Source: Mycobacterium nebraskense (lineage in GTDB: Bacteria > Actinomycetota > Actinomycetes > Mycobacteriales > Mycobacteriaceae). Taken from it: a DNA stretch of 64,000 nucleotides. Below the pieces are notes generated by a model, which was not told where the DNA came from, did no database searches, and was given only the letters and a program-made list of their open reading frames with translations. Every line of letters starts with the position of its first letter. Positions within the stretch are counted from its first letter, which is position 1. The position numbers and the translations under genes are program-made. The DNA lies in contig NZ_LQPH01000129.1 of the NCBI RefSeq assembly GCF_002102255.1, forward strand, positions 62,001-126,000. Direction: 5' to 3'. Of this stretch, positions 8,194 to 17,183 are shown piece after piece.

Positions 8194-8826
8194 ATGAGTA
8201 AGGTGCCGTTCCTGTCGCGGGCGGCGTTCGCGCGGCTCACCACCCCCACCGCCAGGGCATGTCTGCGGTTGGGACTGACGCCGGACGTCGTCACCGTCTT
8301 GGGCACCACCGGATCTGTGGCGGGGGCGCTCACGCTCTTCCCAATGGGCAAGCTGTTCGCCGGTGGCTGCGTGGTGTGGTTCTTCGTGCTGTTCGACATG
8401 CTCGACGGCGCCATGGCCCGCGAGCGCGGGGGTGGTACCCGTTTCGGCGCCGTGCTCGACGCCACCTGCGACCGGCTCAGCGACGGCGCGGTGTTCTGCG
8501 GCCTGCTGTGGTGGGCCGCCTTCGGCCTGCACGACAAGCTGCTGGCCGTGGCGACGTTGATCTGCCTCGTCACCTCGCAGGTCATCTCCTACATCAAGGC
8601 GCGGGCCGAAGCCAGCGGCCTGCGCGGCGACGGCGGCATCATCGAACGACCCGAAAGGCTCATCATCGTGCTAGTAGGTGCCGGCGTGTCGGACTTCCCC
8701 TTTGTTGCCTGGCCGCCGGCCCTGCCGGTGGCGATGTGGCTGCTGGCCGCGGCCAGCGTGGTCACCTGCGTACAGCGGTTGCGCACCGTGTGGACCTCGC
8801 CCGGCGCGACGGAGCGCATGTCGTGA
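8194..8826 (+). CDS. pgsA1: phosphatidylinositol phosphate synthase
   Basis: A 210-residue CDP-alcohol phosphotransferase with six predicted transmembrane helices. The signature D-x2-DG-x2-AR-x8-G-x3-D-x3-D is complete: DMLDGAMAR, then GAVLDATCD. The mycobacterial enzyme joins CDP-diacylglycerol and inositol 1-phosphate to give phosphatidylinositol phosphate, the first committed step to PI, PIMs, LM and LAM, and is essential in M. tuberculosis (Rv2612c). A purine-rich AAGGAAGA sequence lies upstream of the ATG. Its TGA overlaps the GTG of patA by 4 bases (GTGA), coupling synthesis of the two enzymes. Confidence 0.95.
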   Translation: MSKVPFLSRAAFARLTTPTARACLRLGLTPDVVTVLGTTGSVAGALTLFPMGKLFAGGCVVWFFVLFDMLDGAMARERGGGTRFGAVLDATCDRLSDGAVFCGLLWWAAFGLHDKLLAVATLICLVTSQVISYIKARAEASGLRGDGGIIERPERLIIVLVGAGVSDFPFVAWPPALPVAMWLLAAASVVTCVQRLRTVWTSPGATERMS

Positions 8827-9764
8827 TCCCGGGCATGGGTTTGATCGCCACCCCCCGCCGCCTGGCATCCGGCACCGCGAGCGACTGGGCGTACGCGGCC
8901 GGCTGGATGGCCGTGCGGGCGATGCCGGAGTTCGCGGCGCGCACCGTGTTCGAGACCGGAGCGCGTTACGCCGCCCGCGGCGGCGGCCCGGACCAACTGC
9001 GCAAGAACCTGGCCCGCGTCATTGGCGTGCCGCCCGCCGAGGTGCCCGACGCCCTGATGCGGGCCTCGCTGGCGTCCTATGCGCGTTATTGGCGGGAGGC
9101 GTTCCGCCTGCCCACGATGGACCACCGCAAGCTCGCGAGCCAGCTCGACGAGTCGGTCGATGGGCAAGACAATCTGGCGGCGGCGCTGGCCGCGGGCCGC
9201 GGCGCGATATGCGCGTTGCCACACAGCGGCAATTGGGATATGGCCGGGGTGTGGCTCGCGCAGACACACGGCACCTTCACCACGGTTGCCGAGCGGCTCA
9301 ACCCGGAGTCGCTGTACCGGCGCTTCATCGCCTTCCGCGAACGCCTCGGGTTCGAGGTGCTGCCGCTGTCCGGCGGCGAACGGCCCCCCTTCGAGGTGCT
9401 GTGCGAGCGGCTGCGGGCCAACCGAGTGGTGTGCCTGATGGCCGAGCGTGACCTGACCCGCACCGGGGTCCAGGTCGACTTCTTCGGCGAACCGACCCGG
9501 ATGCCAGCGGGCCCGGCGAAGCTCGCGATCGAGACCGGGGCGGCGCTGCTGCCGTCGCATTGCTGGTTCGAGGGCGACCGCTCGAGGGTCTGGATGCAGC
9601 CGCCGCTGGATTGCAGCAGCGGCGACGTCGGTGCCATCACCCAGGCGCTGGCCGATCAGTTCGCAAAGAACATCGCCGCGCACCCCGAGGACTGGCACAT
9701 GCTGCAACCGCAGTGGCTGACCGACCTGTCCGAGGCCAAGCAGGCGCGGCTCAGGGAGACCTGA
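8823..9764 (+). CDS. patA: PIM acyltransferase PatA
   Basis: A 313-residue member of the LPLAT/HtrB-like acyltransferase family. The H-x4-D catalytic motif is seen as LPHSGNWDMAGV near residue 130, and FFGEPTRMPAGPAKLAIETGA is the conserved product-side motif. In mycobacteria PatA (Rv2611c) transfers palmitate to the 6-position of the mannose on PIM1 or PIM2 at the inner face of the plasma membrane. The GTG start at 8823 overlaps the pgsA1 stop, and the stop overlaps the pimA ATG in a TGATG. A much longer reading frame upstream in this phase is only a by-product of high GC. Confidence 0.94.
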   Translation: MIPGMGLIATPRRLASGTASDWAYAAGWMAVRAMPEFAARTVFETGARYAARGGGPDQLRKNLARVIGVPPAEVPDALMRASLASYARYWREAFRLPTMDHRKLASQLDESVDGQDNLAAALAAGRGAICALPHSGNWDMAGVWLAQTHGTFTTVAERLNPESLYRRFIAFRERLGFEVLPLSGGERPPFEVLCERLRANRVVCLMAERDLTRTGVQVDFFGEPTRMPAGPAKLAIETGAALLPSHCWFEGDRSRVWMQPPLDCSSGDVGAITQALADQFAKNIAAHPEDWHMLQPQWLTDLSEAKQARLRET

Positions 9765-10888
9765 TGCGAATCGGGATGGTCTGCCCATACTCGTTCGACG
9801 TGCCGGGCGGGGTGCAGTCGCATGTCCTGCAGCTGGCCGAGGTGATGCGCCGGCGCGGGCACGAGGTGAGCGTGCTGGCGCCGGCTTCGCCGCACGCGGT
9901 GTTGCCCGACTACGTCGTGTCCGCCGGCAAAGCCGTCCCCATTCCCTACAACGGCTCGGTGGCCCGGCTGCGGTTCGGTCCGGCGACCCACCGCAAGGTG
10001 AAGAGGTGGCTCATGCTGGGTGACTTTGATGTACTGCACCTGCACGAGCCCAACGCACCGAGCCTGTCGATGCTGGCCCTCAACATCGCCGAGGGACCCA
10101 TCGTCGCGACGTTTCACACCTCGACCACCAAGTCGCTGACGCTGACGGTCTTTCAGGGCATCCTGCGGCCGATGCACGAGAAGATCGTGGGCCGGATCGC
10201 GGTCTCCGACCTCGCCCGCCGCTGGCAGATGGAGGCGTTGGGCACCGATGCGGTCGAGATCCCCAACGGGGTCGACGTCGACTCGTTCGCCTCGGCCCCG
10301 CCGCTGGACGGCTACCCCCGGCCGGGCAAGACGGTGCTGTTCCTGGGCCGCTATGACGAGTCCCGCAAGGGCATGTCGGTCCTGCTCGAGGCGCTGCCCG
10401 GGGTGGTCCAGCGCTTCCCGGATGTGCAGCTGCTTATCGTCGGGCGCGGCGATGAAGACCAATTACGCAGCCAGGCAGGCGAATTGGTGAAGCATCTGCG
10501 GTTTTTGGGACAGGTCGACGACGCTGGGAAGGCGTCGGCGATGCGCAGCGCCGACGTGTACTGCGCGCCCCACGTCGGAGGAGAGAGCTTCGGCATCGTC
10601 CTGGTCGAGGCCATGGCCGCCGGCACCGCGGTGGTGGCCAGCGACCTGGACGCCTTTCGGCGCGTGCTGTGCGACGGCGAAGTCGGGCGTCTCGTGCCGG
10701 TCGGCGACGGCGCCGCGCTCGCGGATGCCCTTGTTTCGGTGCTAGAAAACGATGTGCTGCGCGAACGATATGTGGCGGCCGGTTCAGCGGCGGTCCAGTG
10801 TTACGACTGGTCGGTGGTGGCCAGCCAGATCATGCGGGTCTACGAGACGGTCGCCGGGTCCGGCGCCAAAGTTCAGGTGGCCAGCTGA
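9764..10888 (+). CDS. pimA: phosphatidylinositol alpha-mannosyltransferase PimA
   Basis: A 374-residue GT-B glycosyltransferase of family GT4. The N-terminal domain opens MRIGMVCPYSFDVPGGVQSH, with the glycine-rich loop that closes over GDP-mannose. The C-terminal domain has VLFLGRYDESRKGMSVLLEA and the E-x7-E motif in GESFGIVLVEAMAAGT. It transfers the first mannose from GDP-mannose to phosphatidylinositol, making PIM1 on the cytoplasmic face of the membrane; it is essential in mycobacteria. Start and stop both overlap neighbours in TGATG junctions, so patA, pimA and the Nudix gene are probably translated as one coupled unit. Confidence 0.96.
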   Translation: MRIGMVCPYSFDVPGGVQSHVLQLAEVMRRRGHEVSVLAPASPHAVLPDYVVSAGKAVPIPYNGSVARLRFGPATHRKVKRWLMLGDFDVLHLHEPNAPSLSMLALNIAEGPIVATFHTSTTKSLTLTVFQGILRPMHEKIVGRIAVSDLARRWQMEALGTDAVEIPNGVDVDSFASAPPLDGYPRPGKTVLFLGRYDESRKGMSVLLEALPGVVQRFPDVQLLIVGRGDEDQLRSQAGELVKHLRFLGQVDDAGKASAMRSADVYCAPHVGGESFGIVLVEAMAAGTAVVASDLDAFRRVLCDGEVGRLVPVGDGAALADALVSVLENDVLRERYVAAGSAAVQCYDWSVVASQIMRVYETVAGSGAKVQVAS

Positions 10889-11913
10889 TGACATGGTTGA
10901 TCGTCGCCATCGCGGTGCTCGTTGGGCTGCTGGCGATCCTGGGCGCCTGGGCCTATCAGACGGCCAACCGGCTGGACCGGCTGCACGTCCGCTACGACCT
11001 GTCATGGCAGGCGCTCGACGGTGCCCTGGCGCGCCGCGCCGTGGTCGCGCGCGCGGTCGCCATCGACGCGTACGGCGGTGCCTCCGAGGGCAGGCGGCTG
11101 GCCGCGCTGGCCGACGCTGCCGAGGGCGCGCCGCGGCAGGCGCGCGAGTCGTGCGAGAACGAGCTCTCGGCCGCGCTGGCGATCGTCGATCCGGCGTCGC
11201 TGCCGGCGGGACTTATCGCCGAGCTGGCAGACGCCGAGGCCCGCGTGCTGCTGGCCCGCCGCTTCCACAATGATGCGGTCCGCGACACCCTGGCACTGCG
11301 CGAGCGATTCCTGGTGCGCACCCTCCGGCTCGGCGGAACCGCATCGCTACCAAGCTATTTCGAGATCGTCGAGCGGCCCCACGCGTTGGCCCACGGTGAC
11401 CACGGGGTGCTCAACCACCGTACGTCGGCGCGCGTGGTACTCCTCGACGAGACGGGCGCAGTGCTGCTGCTGTGCGGCTCGGACCCGGCGATCAGCCGCG
11501 ATGACGCGCCAAAATGGTGGATCACCGTCGGCGGCGAGGTGCGCAAGGGGGAGCGGTTGGCGGAGGCCGCGGCCCGAGAGTTGGCCGAAGAGACCGGGCT
11601 GCGGGTCGCGCCGGGCGAGATGGTGGGCCCGGTCTGGCGGCGCGACGAAGTGTTCGAGTTCAACGGCGCCCTGATCGATAGCGAAGAGTTCTATTTCGTC
11701 TGCCGGACCCGCCGGTTCGAGCCGTCCGGCGCCGGCCGAACCGACCTGGAGCACAGCTACATCCACGGCCACCGCTGGTGTGATTCTGCTGACATCAACC
11801 GACTCGCAGCGGTCGGCGAGACGGTGTACCCGATGCAGCTATCCGAACTGCTCACCGCCGCTGCCGCGCTGGCCGGCGGCCAGGCGCCGGGCTCGCTGCT
11901 GTCCATCCGCTGA
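10888..11913 (+). CDS. membrane-anchored Nudix hydrolase (Rv2609c-like)
   Basis: A 341-residue protein. Residues 3-24 form one transmembrane helix (LIVAIAVLVGLLAILGAWAY), followed by a roughly 130-residue helical region rich in Ala and Arg (similar in character to LemA-type coiled helices), then a Nudix domain. The Nudix box is complete: GGEVRKGERLAEAAARELAEETGL, written here only as its core G-x5-E-x7-RELAEETG. The anchor should place the enzyme at the membrane beside PgsA1, PatA and PimA, so it may clear nucleotide-sugar or CDP-lipid by-products; that is inference. ATG overlaps the pimA stop. Confidence 0.85.
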   Translation: MTWLIVAIAVLVGLLAILGAWAYQTANRLDRLHVRYDLSWQALDGALARRAVVARAVAIDAYGGASEGRRLAALADAAEGAPRQARESCENELSAALAIVDPASLPAGLIAELADAEARVLLARRFHNDAVRDTLALRERFLVRTLRLGGTASLPSYFEIVERPHALAHGDHGVLNHRTSARVVLLDETGAVLLLCGSDPAISRDDAPKWWITVGGEVRKGERLAEAAARELAEETGLRVAPGEMVGPVWRRDEVFEFNGALIDSEEFYFVCRTRRFEPSGAGRTDLEHSYIHGHRWCDSADINRLAAVGETVYPMQLSELLTAAAALAGGQAPGSLLSIR

Positions 11914-11926
11914 ATCGGACCGCGAG

Positions 11927-13213
11927 CTAAAGCCGGTCAAAGGACGCATGGAAGTCGGGTGGCGGGTTCAACGCCGCAACGAGTGGTTCCGGGATTGCTT
12001 GCGCGGCAACCGGAGTCAGGCCGCCGGCAGCGGCGATCGAGATGGACTGGAACGGCCCGGGAAGGCCGGTGGCGTAGCCGAAATCGACGAACGGCCGGAC
12101 GAAGGGCTGGAGCAGGTCGGCCAGCGGGTTCCCCAGGACGGGGATCAGGCGCAGCGGATCCAGCAGCGGCAGGTTTTGGGTGGGAATGAGGTAGTAGGTG
12201 GTCACGCCGATGTGCGTCTGGATGGCGGTCGCAAGCTGCGCGAGGGTGAGGTTCGGATATGTGGAGTGCAGATAGTAGAAGCCCAAAATCGCGTTGAGGT
12301 CCGCCGGGAGATTGAAAATGCTCCGCGGGAAGTAGGCGATCGGGTCGTATTGGATTGTGTAGATCGCGGTCTGGTAGAGGGTGTCCACCGGAGTCACGAC
12401 GTGAAATGCGCCGAAGCCGGGGATGAAGTGCGTGAGAATGCCGGTGCTGGGAACGTTCGGGTCAGAGAGCAACACGAACGACAGCAGGTCTGAACTCGGT
12501 CGGATGGCGGCGGGCAGGGCGTCGAGGTAGCGCATTTCGAGGGTGGCGATGGTGGCGCTCTGCGAATAGCCCAATACGACAACGTGGTTGCCCGCGCCGG
12601 TTTCGGTGAGGATCGCGTTGTTGAGTATCGCGACGCCCTGTCGGACCGACTGTCCGAAGGTTTGGCTGGTGAGGCCGGTGACGGGCCAGAAGTCCTCCGG
12701 CGTAGTCAGGCCCGTCGGGGTATAGCCGGGATAGTGCGGGGCGATGTAGGTGTTGTATACGGAAGTCACATAGCCGGGGGTGGGTTGGGGGTTTCCGGTG
12801 CCGCCCATGATCAACGCCACGTTGGTCGTCGTCGTCGTCGTCGGAGTGCTTTGCGCTTGGCTGGCCAGGCTCAAGGTTCCAGACACCGTCTGCTGCGAGG
12901 GAAGCGCAGGTGTCAGTTGCGTGGCGGCCGTGTTCGAGGCCTCGGTTTCGGCATACGAATCACTACTGGAGATCAACGTTTGCACAAACTGGTCATGAAA
13001 CGCCGCCGCGCGCACGCTGATCTCCTGGTAGCGCTGGCCGTACGCGGCGAACAGCGCCGCGGTGCGAAGTGATACCGCGTCCGCGGCCGGCGGGAAGACG
13101 ACGGTCGTTGGGGTCGCCGCGGCCCCGTCCGCGGCGGCTATCGCCGAACCGATTCCCTGTAAATCACCGGCGGCCGCTGCCAACGTATCTGGGGCGGTGA
13201 CCATGAACGACAT
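11927..13213 (-). CDS. PE-family protein with PE-PPE serine hydrolase domain
   Basis: A 428-residue protein. Residues 1-95 are a PE domain (MSFMVTAPDTLAAAAGDLQG; the usual Pro-Glu is Pro-Asp here) with a YxxxE type VII secretion signal in SYAETEA around residue 87. A Thr-rich linker (residues 120-131) leads into a PE-PPE alpha/beta-hydrolase domain: ALIMGGTGNPQPTP, then the nucleophile elbow GYSQSA with Ser about 217. Related domains in M. tuberculosis have esterase or lipase activity. It is exported, probably by ESX-5. It starts 15 bp after the PPE stop and forms an operon with it, in the order PPE then PE. In M. tuberculosis this locus holds PPE42 (Rv2608). Confidence 0.88.
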   Translation of the reverse strand: MSFMVTAPDTLAAAAGDLQGIGSAIAAADGAAATPTTVVFPPAADAVSLRTAALFAAYGQRYQEISVRAAAFHDQFVQTLISSSDSYAETEASNTAATQLTPALPSQQTVSGTLSLASQAQSTPTTTTTTNVALIMGGTGNPQPTPGYVTSVYNTYIAPHYPGYTPTGLTTPEDFWPVTGLTSQTFGQSVRQGVAILNNAILTETGAGNHVVVLGYSQSATIATLEMRYLDALPAAIRPSSDLLSFVLLSDPNVPSTGILTHFIPGFGAFHVVTPVDTLYQTAIYTIQYDPIAYFPRSIFNLPADLNAILGFYYLHSTYPNLTLAQLATAIQTHIGVTTYYLIPTQNLPLLDPLRLIPVLGNPLADLLQPFVRPFVDFGYATGLPGPFQSISIAAAGGLTPVAAQAIPEPLVAALNPPPDFHASFDRL

Positions 13214-13228
13214 CGTTTAGCCGCCTGA

Positions 13229-14371
13229 CTAGCCGACCACCGTGCGCGGTAGCACCGCGGAGCGCGACGCCTCGACCGCTGGAGCGACACCGCCCGCGCC
13301 GCGGCCACTCGCGGTCATCGCGGGCTTGAACGGCATTCTCGGCACGTTGGCCGCCACTTGATTTGCACCGCCGGTCGGCAACGCGGCGACCGGAGCGGTT
13401 GGCGTGGTCGCCTGCACCTCGGTGGTCCAACTCGGCGGAACTGACAGCGCCCCAACGGAACCCGCCCGCCCCACATCGGCCAACACCGTGGGGCCGCCCA
13501 GCTGCGACGGGCTCGTCGCCCCGATAGCCGAACCGGCGGAAGCCAGGGCCGAACCCATCGTCGGCAGACCGCCGACAGCACCGCTCATTAACGGATTGGC
13601 GCCACCCATGAACTGGCCCACGAGCTGACTCACGACCATGCTCAAGGGTTGCATCGCGAACTCGCCGCTCATCGAGAGCATCTCGAGTGGCGACAGCCCC
13701 GAGGTCGTCGACGATGGGGAGAGCCCGAACGACCGGAACAGCTCCGACAGCAGCTGCGCGTCCGACATCACCGACTGCGCCTGGGTGGCCGCCGGCGCCG
13801 CGGCGGCGGGGGCGCTGTTCGTGGCCGCCGGCGCCGCGCCCAGGCTGCTGGGCGGCTCGCTGAAGGGGGCCAACTGCGATGCCAGCGCCAACGTGCCGGC
13901 GTCGTATCCAGACATCGCGGCGGCATCCTGGGCCCACATCTCCGTGTACTGCGCCTCGGTGGCCATGATCGCCGGGGTGTTCTGACCGAAGAAGTTCGTC
14001 GCGATCAGGCTCATCAGCTGAGCGCGGTTGGCCGCGATCGCCGGCGGGGGCACCGTCATGGCGAACGCCGCCTCATAGGCTGCCGCCGCGGCCATCGCTT
14101 CCGTCGACGCTTCTTCGGCCTGCGTCGCGGTGGTCGCCAGCCACGTCACATAGGGGCTGGCCGCGCCCGCCATCGCCACCGCCGACGGGCCCAGCCACGG
14201 CCCGCTGATCAGTCCCGAAATGACCGTCGCATACGAAGACGCCGCCCACGCCAACTCGGCGGCCAACCCGCCCCATGCGGTCGCGGCGGCCAGCATGGAC
14301 CCCGCACCCGGACCGGCATACATCAGACCGGAATTGATCTCGGGTGGTAACAGCCCAAAATCCGGCACCAT
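13229..14371 (-). CDS. PPE-family protein, SVP subfamily
   Basis: A 380-residue PPE protein. It opens with the canonical [19 protein letters not shown] and keeps the W-x-G-type helix-turn ([17 protein letters not shown]) of the about 180-residue PPE domain. The C-terminal region contains the SVP motif in [16 protein letters not shown] and ends in a low-complexity Ala/Gly-rich tail. PPE proteins fold with a PE partner and leave the cell by type VII secretion. Here the PE partner is encoded immediately downstream, the reverse of the common PE-PPE order. It is divergent from pdxS with a 227-bp shared upstream region. Confidence 0.92.
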   Translation of the reverse strand: MVPDFGLLPPEINSGLMYAGPGAGSMLAAATAWGGLAAELAWAASSYATVISGLISGPWLGPSAVAMAGAASPYVTWLATTATQAEEASTEAMAAAAAYEAAFAMTVPPPAIAANRAQLMSLIATNFFGQNTPAIMATEAQYTEMWAQDAAAMSGYDAGTLALASQLAPFSEPPSSLGAAPAATNSAPAAAAPAATQAQSVMSDAQLLSELFRSFGLSPSSTTSGLSPLEMLSMSGEFAMQPLSMVVSQLVGQFMGGANPLMSGAVGGLPTMGSALASAGSAIGATSPSQLGGPTVLADVGRAGSVGALSVPPSWTTEVQATTPTAPVAALPTGGANQVAANVPRMPFKPAMTASGRGAGGVAPAVEASRSAVLPRTVVG

Positions 14372-14499
14372 CCCGACTCCTCCTCCTCAGCCAGGTCGGC
14401 GGCCGCCATCCCGCAACGAGGTGGCCACGCTAAAAGTCGCTTCCGTGTCAACGGTGTGAGCAAACTAACGATGAAGTGTCTAGCAAGGGGTCAATTTCC

Positions 14500-14520
14500 G
14501 GGCCTAGGGCCAATAGGCCC
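14500..14520. promoter_or_regulatory. short palindrome upstream of pdxS and the PPE gene
   Basis: GGGCCTA (14500-14506) and TAGGCCC (14514-14520) form a 7-bp inverted repeat around a 7-base loop. Within it, GGGCCAATAGGCCC (14507-14520) has the length and outer bases of a DosR (DevR) half-site pair (GGGACTWWAGTCCC), with three core mismatches. It may be an operator for either divergent gene. Confidence 0.3.
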
Positions 14521-14563
14521 TTTGTGAGTCCTTCAGTTGGAAAACTCGTTTCCCGTCCCCCAC

Positions 14564-14569
14564 TAGACT
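14564..14569 (+). promoter_or_regulatory. -10 element of the pdxS promoter
   Basis: TAGACT matches the mycobacterial TANNNT -10. The best -35 candidate (TTGGAA at 14537) is 21 bp away, so the promoter is either weak or activator-assisted. A ribosome site, AAGGAG, sits at 14586-14591 before the GTG. Confidence 0.4.
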
Positions 14570-14598
14570 GGGTCGACGACAGTTGAAGGAGATCAGCA

Positions 14599-15510
14599 GT
14601 GGATACCGCCGCTTCACCCAACGGCAGCGGACGAACCGGAACCGCCCGCGTCAAGCGCGGCATGGCCGAGATGCTCAAGGGCGGCGTCATCATGGACGTC
14701 GTCACCCCCGAGCAGGCCCGAATCGCCGAGGGCGCCGGCGCCGTCGCCGTGATGGCGCTGGAGCGGGTGCCGGCCGACATCCGAGCCCACGGCGGGGTGT
14801 CGCGGATGAGCGACCCCGACATGATCGAGGGCATCATCGCCGCGGTGACCATCCCGGTGATGGCCAAGGCGCGCATCGGGCATTTCGTCGAGGCGCAGAT
14901 CCTGCAGAGCCTCGGCGTCGACTACATCGACGAATCCGAGGTGCTGACCCCCGCCGACTACACTCACCACATCGACAAGTGGAAATTCACCGTGCCGTTC
15001 GTCTGCGGCGCGACCAACCTCGGCGAGGCGCTGCGGCGCATCAGCGAGGGCGCGGCCATGATCCGCTCCAAGGGCGAGGCGGGCACCGGTGACATCTCCA
15101 ACGCCACCACGCACATGCGCGCCATCAGCGGCGAGATCCGCCGGCTGACGTCGCTGTCCGAGGACGAATTGTACGTGGCGGCAAAGGAATTGCAGGCGCC
15201 CTACGAACTTGTCGTGGAAGTGGCCCGGGCCGGGAAGCTGCCGGTCACGCTGTTCACCGCCGGCGGCATCGCGACGCCGGCCGATGCGGCGATGATGATG
15301 CAGCTCGGCGCCGAGGGCGTGTTCGTGGGCTCGGGCATCTTCAAGTCCGGTGCCCCCGAGCACCGCGCCGCCGCGATCGTCAAGGCCACCACGTTCTACG
15401 ACGACCCCGACGTGCTGGCCAAGGTATCGCGCGGGCTGGGCGAGGCGATGGTGGGCATCAACGTGGAGCAGGTCGCGCAGCCGCATCGCCTGGCCGAACG
15501 CGGCTGGTAA
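14599..15510 (+). CDS. pdxS: pyridoxal 5'-phosphate synthase subunit PdxS
   Basis: A 303-residue (beta/alpha)8 barrel, full length for the family. PdxS makes PLP from ribose 5-phosphate, glyceraldehyde 3-phosphate and ammonia supplied by PdxT; twelve PdxS form the core of the complex. Catalytic Lys lies in [13 protein letters not shown] and in [10 protein letters not shown], and the phosphate site in [20 protein letters not shown] sequence is present ([20 protein letters not shown]). The start is GTG with AAGGAG 8 bases upstream. tesB2 and pdxT follow with gaps of 9 and 7 bp. Corresponds to Rv2606c. Confidence 0.97.
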   Translation: MDTAASPNGSGRTGTARVKRGMAEMLKGGVIMDVVTPEQARIAEGAGAVAVMALERVPADIRAHGGVSRMSDPDMIEGIIAAVTIPVMAKARIGHFVEAQILQSLGVDYIDESEVLTPADYTHHIDKWKFTVPFVCGATNLGEALRRISEGAAMIRSKGEAGTGDISNATTHMRAISGEIRRLTSLSEDELYVAAKELQAPYELVVEVARAGKLPVTLFTAGGIATPADAAMMMQLGAEGVFVGSGIFKSGAPEHRAAAIVKATTFYDDPDVLAKVSRGLGEAMVGINVEQVAQPHRLAERGW

Positions 15511-15519
15511 AAACAGTCC

Positions 15520-16365
15520 GTGGCGATCGAAGAGATCCTTGATCTCGAGCAACTCGAGGTCAACATCTACCGCGGTCGGGTGTTCAGCCCGGAGTCGGGA
15601 TATTTCCAGCGAACGTTCGGCGGTCACGTGGCGGGGCAGTCGCTCGTCTCGGCGGTCCGCACCGTCGACCCGCACTACCAGGTCCACTCGCTGCACGGTT
15701 ACTTCCTGCGGTCTGGGGACGCCAACGAGCCCACCGTCTTCATCGTCGAGCGCACCCGCGACGGCGGCTCGTTTGCCACCAGGCGCGTCAACGCCATCCA
15801 GCACGGGGAAATCATCTTCAGCATGGGGGCGTCCTTCCAGACCGACCAGGAGGGCATCCACCACCAGGACGTGATGCCCGCCGCGCCGCCACCCGACGGG
15901 CTGCCCGGCCTGGACTCGATCAAGGTGTTCGACGACGCGGGCTTCAAGCAGTTCGAGGAGTGGGACGTGTGCATCGTGCCGCGCGAGCGACTGCAGCTGT
16001 CGCCCGGCAAGGCCTCCCAGCAGCAGGTGTGGTTCCGCCACCGCGACCCGCTGCCGGACGACCCGGTGCTGCACATCTGCGCGCTGGCCTACATGAGCGA
16101 CCTCACGCTGCTGGGATCGGCGCAGGTCAACCACCTCGACGTCCGCGAGCACCTGCAGGTGGCGTCGCTGGACCACGCGATGTGGTTCATGCGGGCGTTC
16201 CGGGCCGACGAGTGGCTGCTCTACGACCAGTCGTCGCCGTCGGCCAGCGGCGGTCGCTCCCTGTGCCAGGGCAAGATCTTCACCCAGTCGGGCGAGATGG
16301 TGGCTGCGGTCATGCAGGAGGGGCTGACCCGCTTCCAGCGCGGATTCCAGCCCCCCAAACAATGA
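15520..16365 (+). CDS. tesB2: acyl-CoA thioesterase II
   Basis: A 281-residue double-hotdog thioesterase of the TesB family that hydrolyses medium- and long-chain acyl-CoA. The first hotdog has [17 protein letters not shown]; the second contains [19 protein letters not shown], with the Asp of the catalytic triad in SLDH, and [10 protein letters not shown] near the C-terminus. It lies between pdxS and pdxT with gaps of 9 and 7 bp, an arrangement kept in M. tuberculosis (Rv2605c). A functional link with PLP synthesis is not obvious; the position may only reflect shared expression. GTG start. Confidence 0.93.
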   Translation: MAIEEILDLEQLEVNIYRGRVFSPESGYFQRTFGGHVAGQSLVSAVRTVDPHYQVHSLHGYFLRSGDANEPTVFIVERTRDGGSFATRRVNAIQHGEIIFSMGASFQTDQEGIHHQDVMPAAPPPDGLPGLDSIKVFDDAGFKQFEEWDVCIVPRERLQLSPGKASQQQVWFRHRDPLPDDPVLHICALAYMSDLTLLGSAQVNHLDVREHLQVASLDHAMWFMRAFRADEWLLYDQSSPSASGGRSLCQGKIFTQSGEMVAAVMQEGLTRFQRGFQPPKQ

Positions 16366-16372
16366 GAGCGCA

Positions 16373-16969
16373 GTGAGCGCGCCGCGCATCGGCGTGCTGG
16401 CGCTGCAGGGTGACACCCGTGAGCACCTGGCCGCGCTGCGCGAAGCCGGGGCCGATTCGATGCCGGTGCGGCGCCGCGGCGAGCTCGAGAAGGTCGACGG
16501 GCTGGTCATCCCCGGTGGGGAGTCCACCACCATGAGCCACCTGCTGCTCGACCTCGACCTGCTGGAGCCGTTGCGCGGGCTGCTGGCCGACGGGCTTCCC
16601 GCCTATGGCGCGTGCGCCGGCATGATCCTGCTCGCCACCGAGATCCTCGACGCCGGGGCGGGCGGCCGGGAGGCGCTGCCCCTGCGTGCGATCGACATGA
16701 CCGTGCGGCGCAACGCCTTTGGGCGGCAAGTCGACTCGTTCGAGGGCGACATACCGTTCGCCGGGTTGGACGGTCCGGTGCGCGCGGTGTTCATCCGCGC
16801 CCCCTGGGTCGAGCGGGCCGGCGACGACGTGCAGGTGCTGGCCGAAGCGTCGGGGCACACGGTCGCAGTGCGGCAAGGCGCGAAGCTGGCGACGGCGTTT
16901 CACCCCGAGATGACGGGCGACCGTCGCGTGCACCAACTCTTCGTGGACATCGTCAACGGCGTCGCCTGA
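16373..16969 (+). CDS. pdxT: pyridoxal 5'-phosphate synthase glutaminase PdxT
   Basis: A 198-residue class I glutamine amidotransferase. The nucleophile Cys is in [13 protein letters not shown], and the His-Glu pair is in [25 protein letters not shown] is the oxyanion-side loop. It releases ammonia from glutamine and channels it to PdxS. GTG start, 7 bp after tesB2. Corresponds to Rv2604c. The oxidase PdxH, which lies nearby in M. tuberculosis (Rv2607), is not in this window, so de novo PLP synthesis is the only B6 route encoded here. Confidence 0.96.
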   Translation: MSAPRIGVLALQGDTREHLAALREAGADSMPVRRRGELEKVDGLVIPGGESTTMSHLLLDLDLLEPLRGLLADGLPAYGACAGMILLATEILDAGAGGREALPLRAIDMTVRRNAFGRQVDSFEGDIPFAGLDGPVRAVFIRAPWVERAGDDVQVLAEASGHTVAVRQGAKLATAFHPEMTGDRRVHQLFVDIVNGVA

Positions 16970-17004
16970 CCCTGACGCACCAGTCACATCAGCACCAGCT
17001 TTCG

Positions 17005-17070
17005 AGGATGATGCGATCCCCGAAAGTGATAGCGCATGCGATATCACGTTCGCGGATGCGCATATCCCTC
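17005..17070. promoter_or_regulatory. cluster of palindromic ATGCG-ATATC motifs upstream of yebC
   Basis: The 214-bp gap between pdxT and yebC contains a near-perfect 22-bp palindrome at 17026-17047 (arms GTGATA and TATCAC around GCGCATGCGA, 20 of 22 positions symmetric). Related pieces flank it: GATGCGATCC near 17020 and GATGCGCATATC near 17055. CTTTCG and CGAAAG also bracket the first piece. A repressor site or structured leader is likely; no regulator can be named. A -10-like TAGACT follows near 17137. Confidence 0.4.
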
Positions 17071-17183
17071 GGTTCTTGTGACTGCTGGGGCGGCTGGGCC
17101 GTAGGGGAGCGGACGGTCGGCGCCGAGCGTGCACGTAGACTCGTCTGGCGAACTTTCGAAGACAGAAGAGGTAAGAAACACCG

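Noticed and set aside
6666..8585. Very long open frame on the minus strand across thrS, HIT and pgsA1
   Set aside because: It is antisense to three firmly identified genes. Long antisense frames are normal at this GC content, and the translation shows Arg/His/Gln-rich low-complexity sequence with no domain.
14614..16533. 639-codon minus-strand frame across pdxS, tesB2 and pdxT
   Set aside because: It is antisense to three recognised enzymes and has no recognisable motif.
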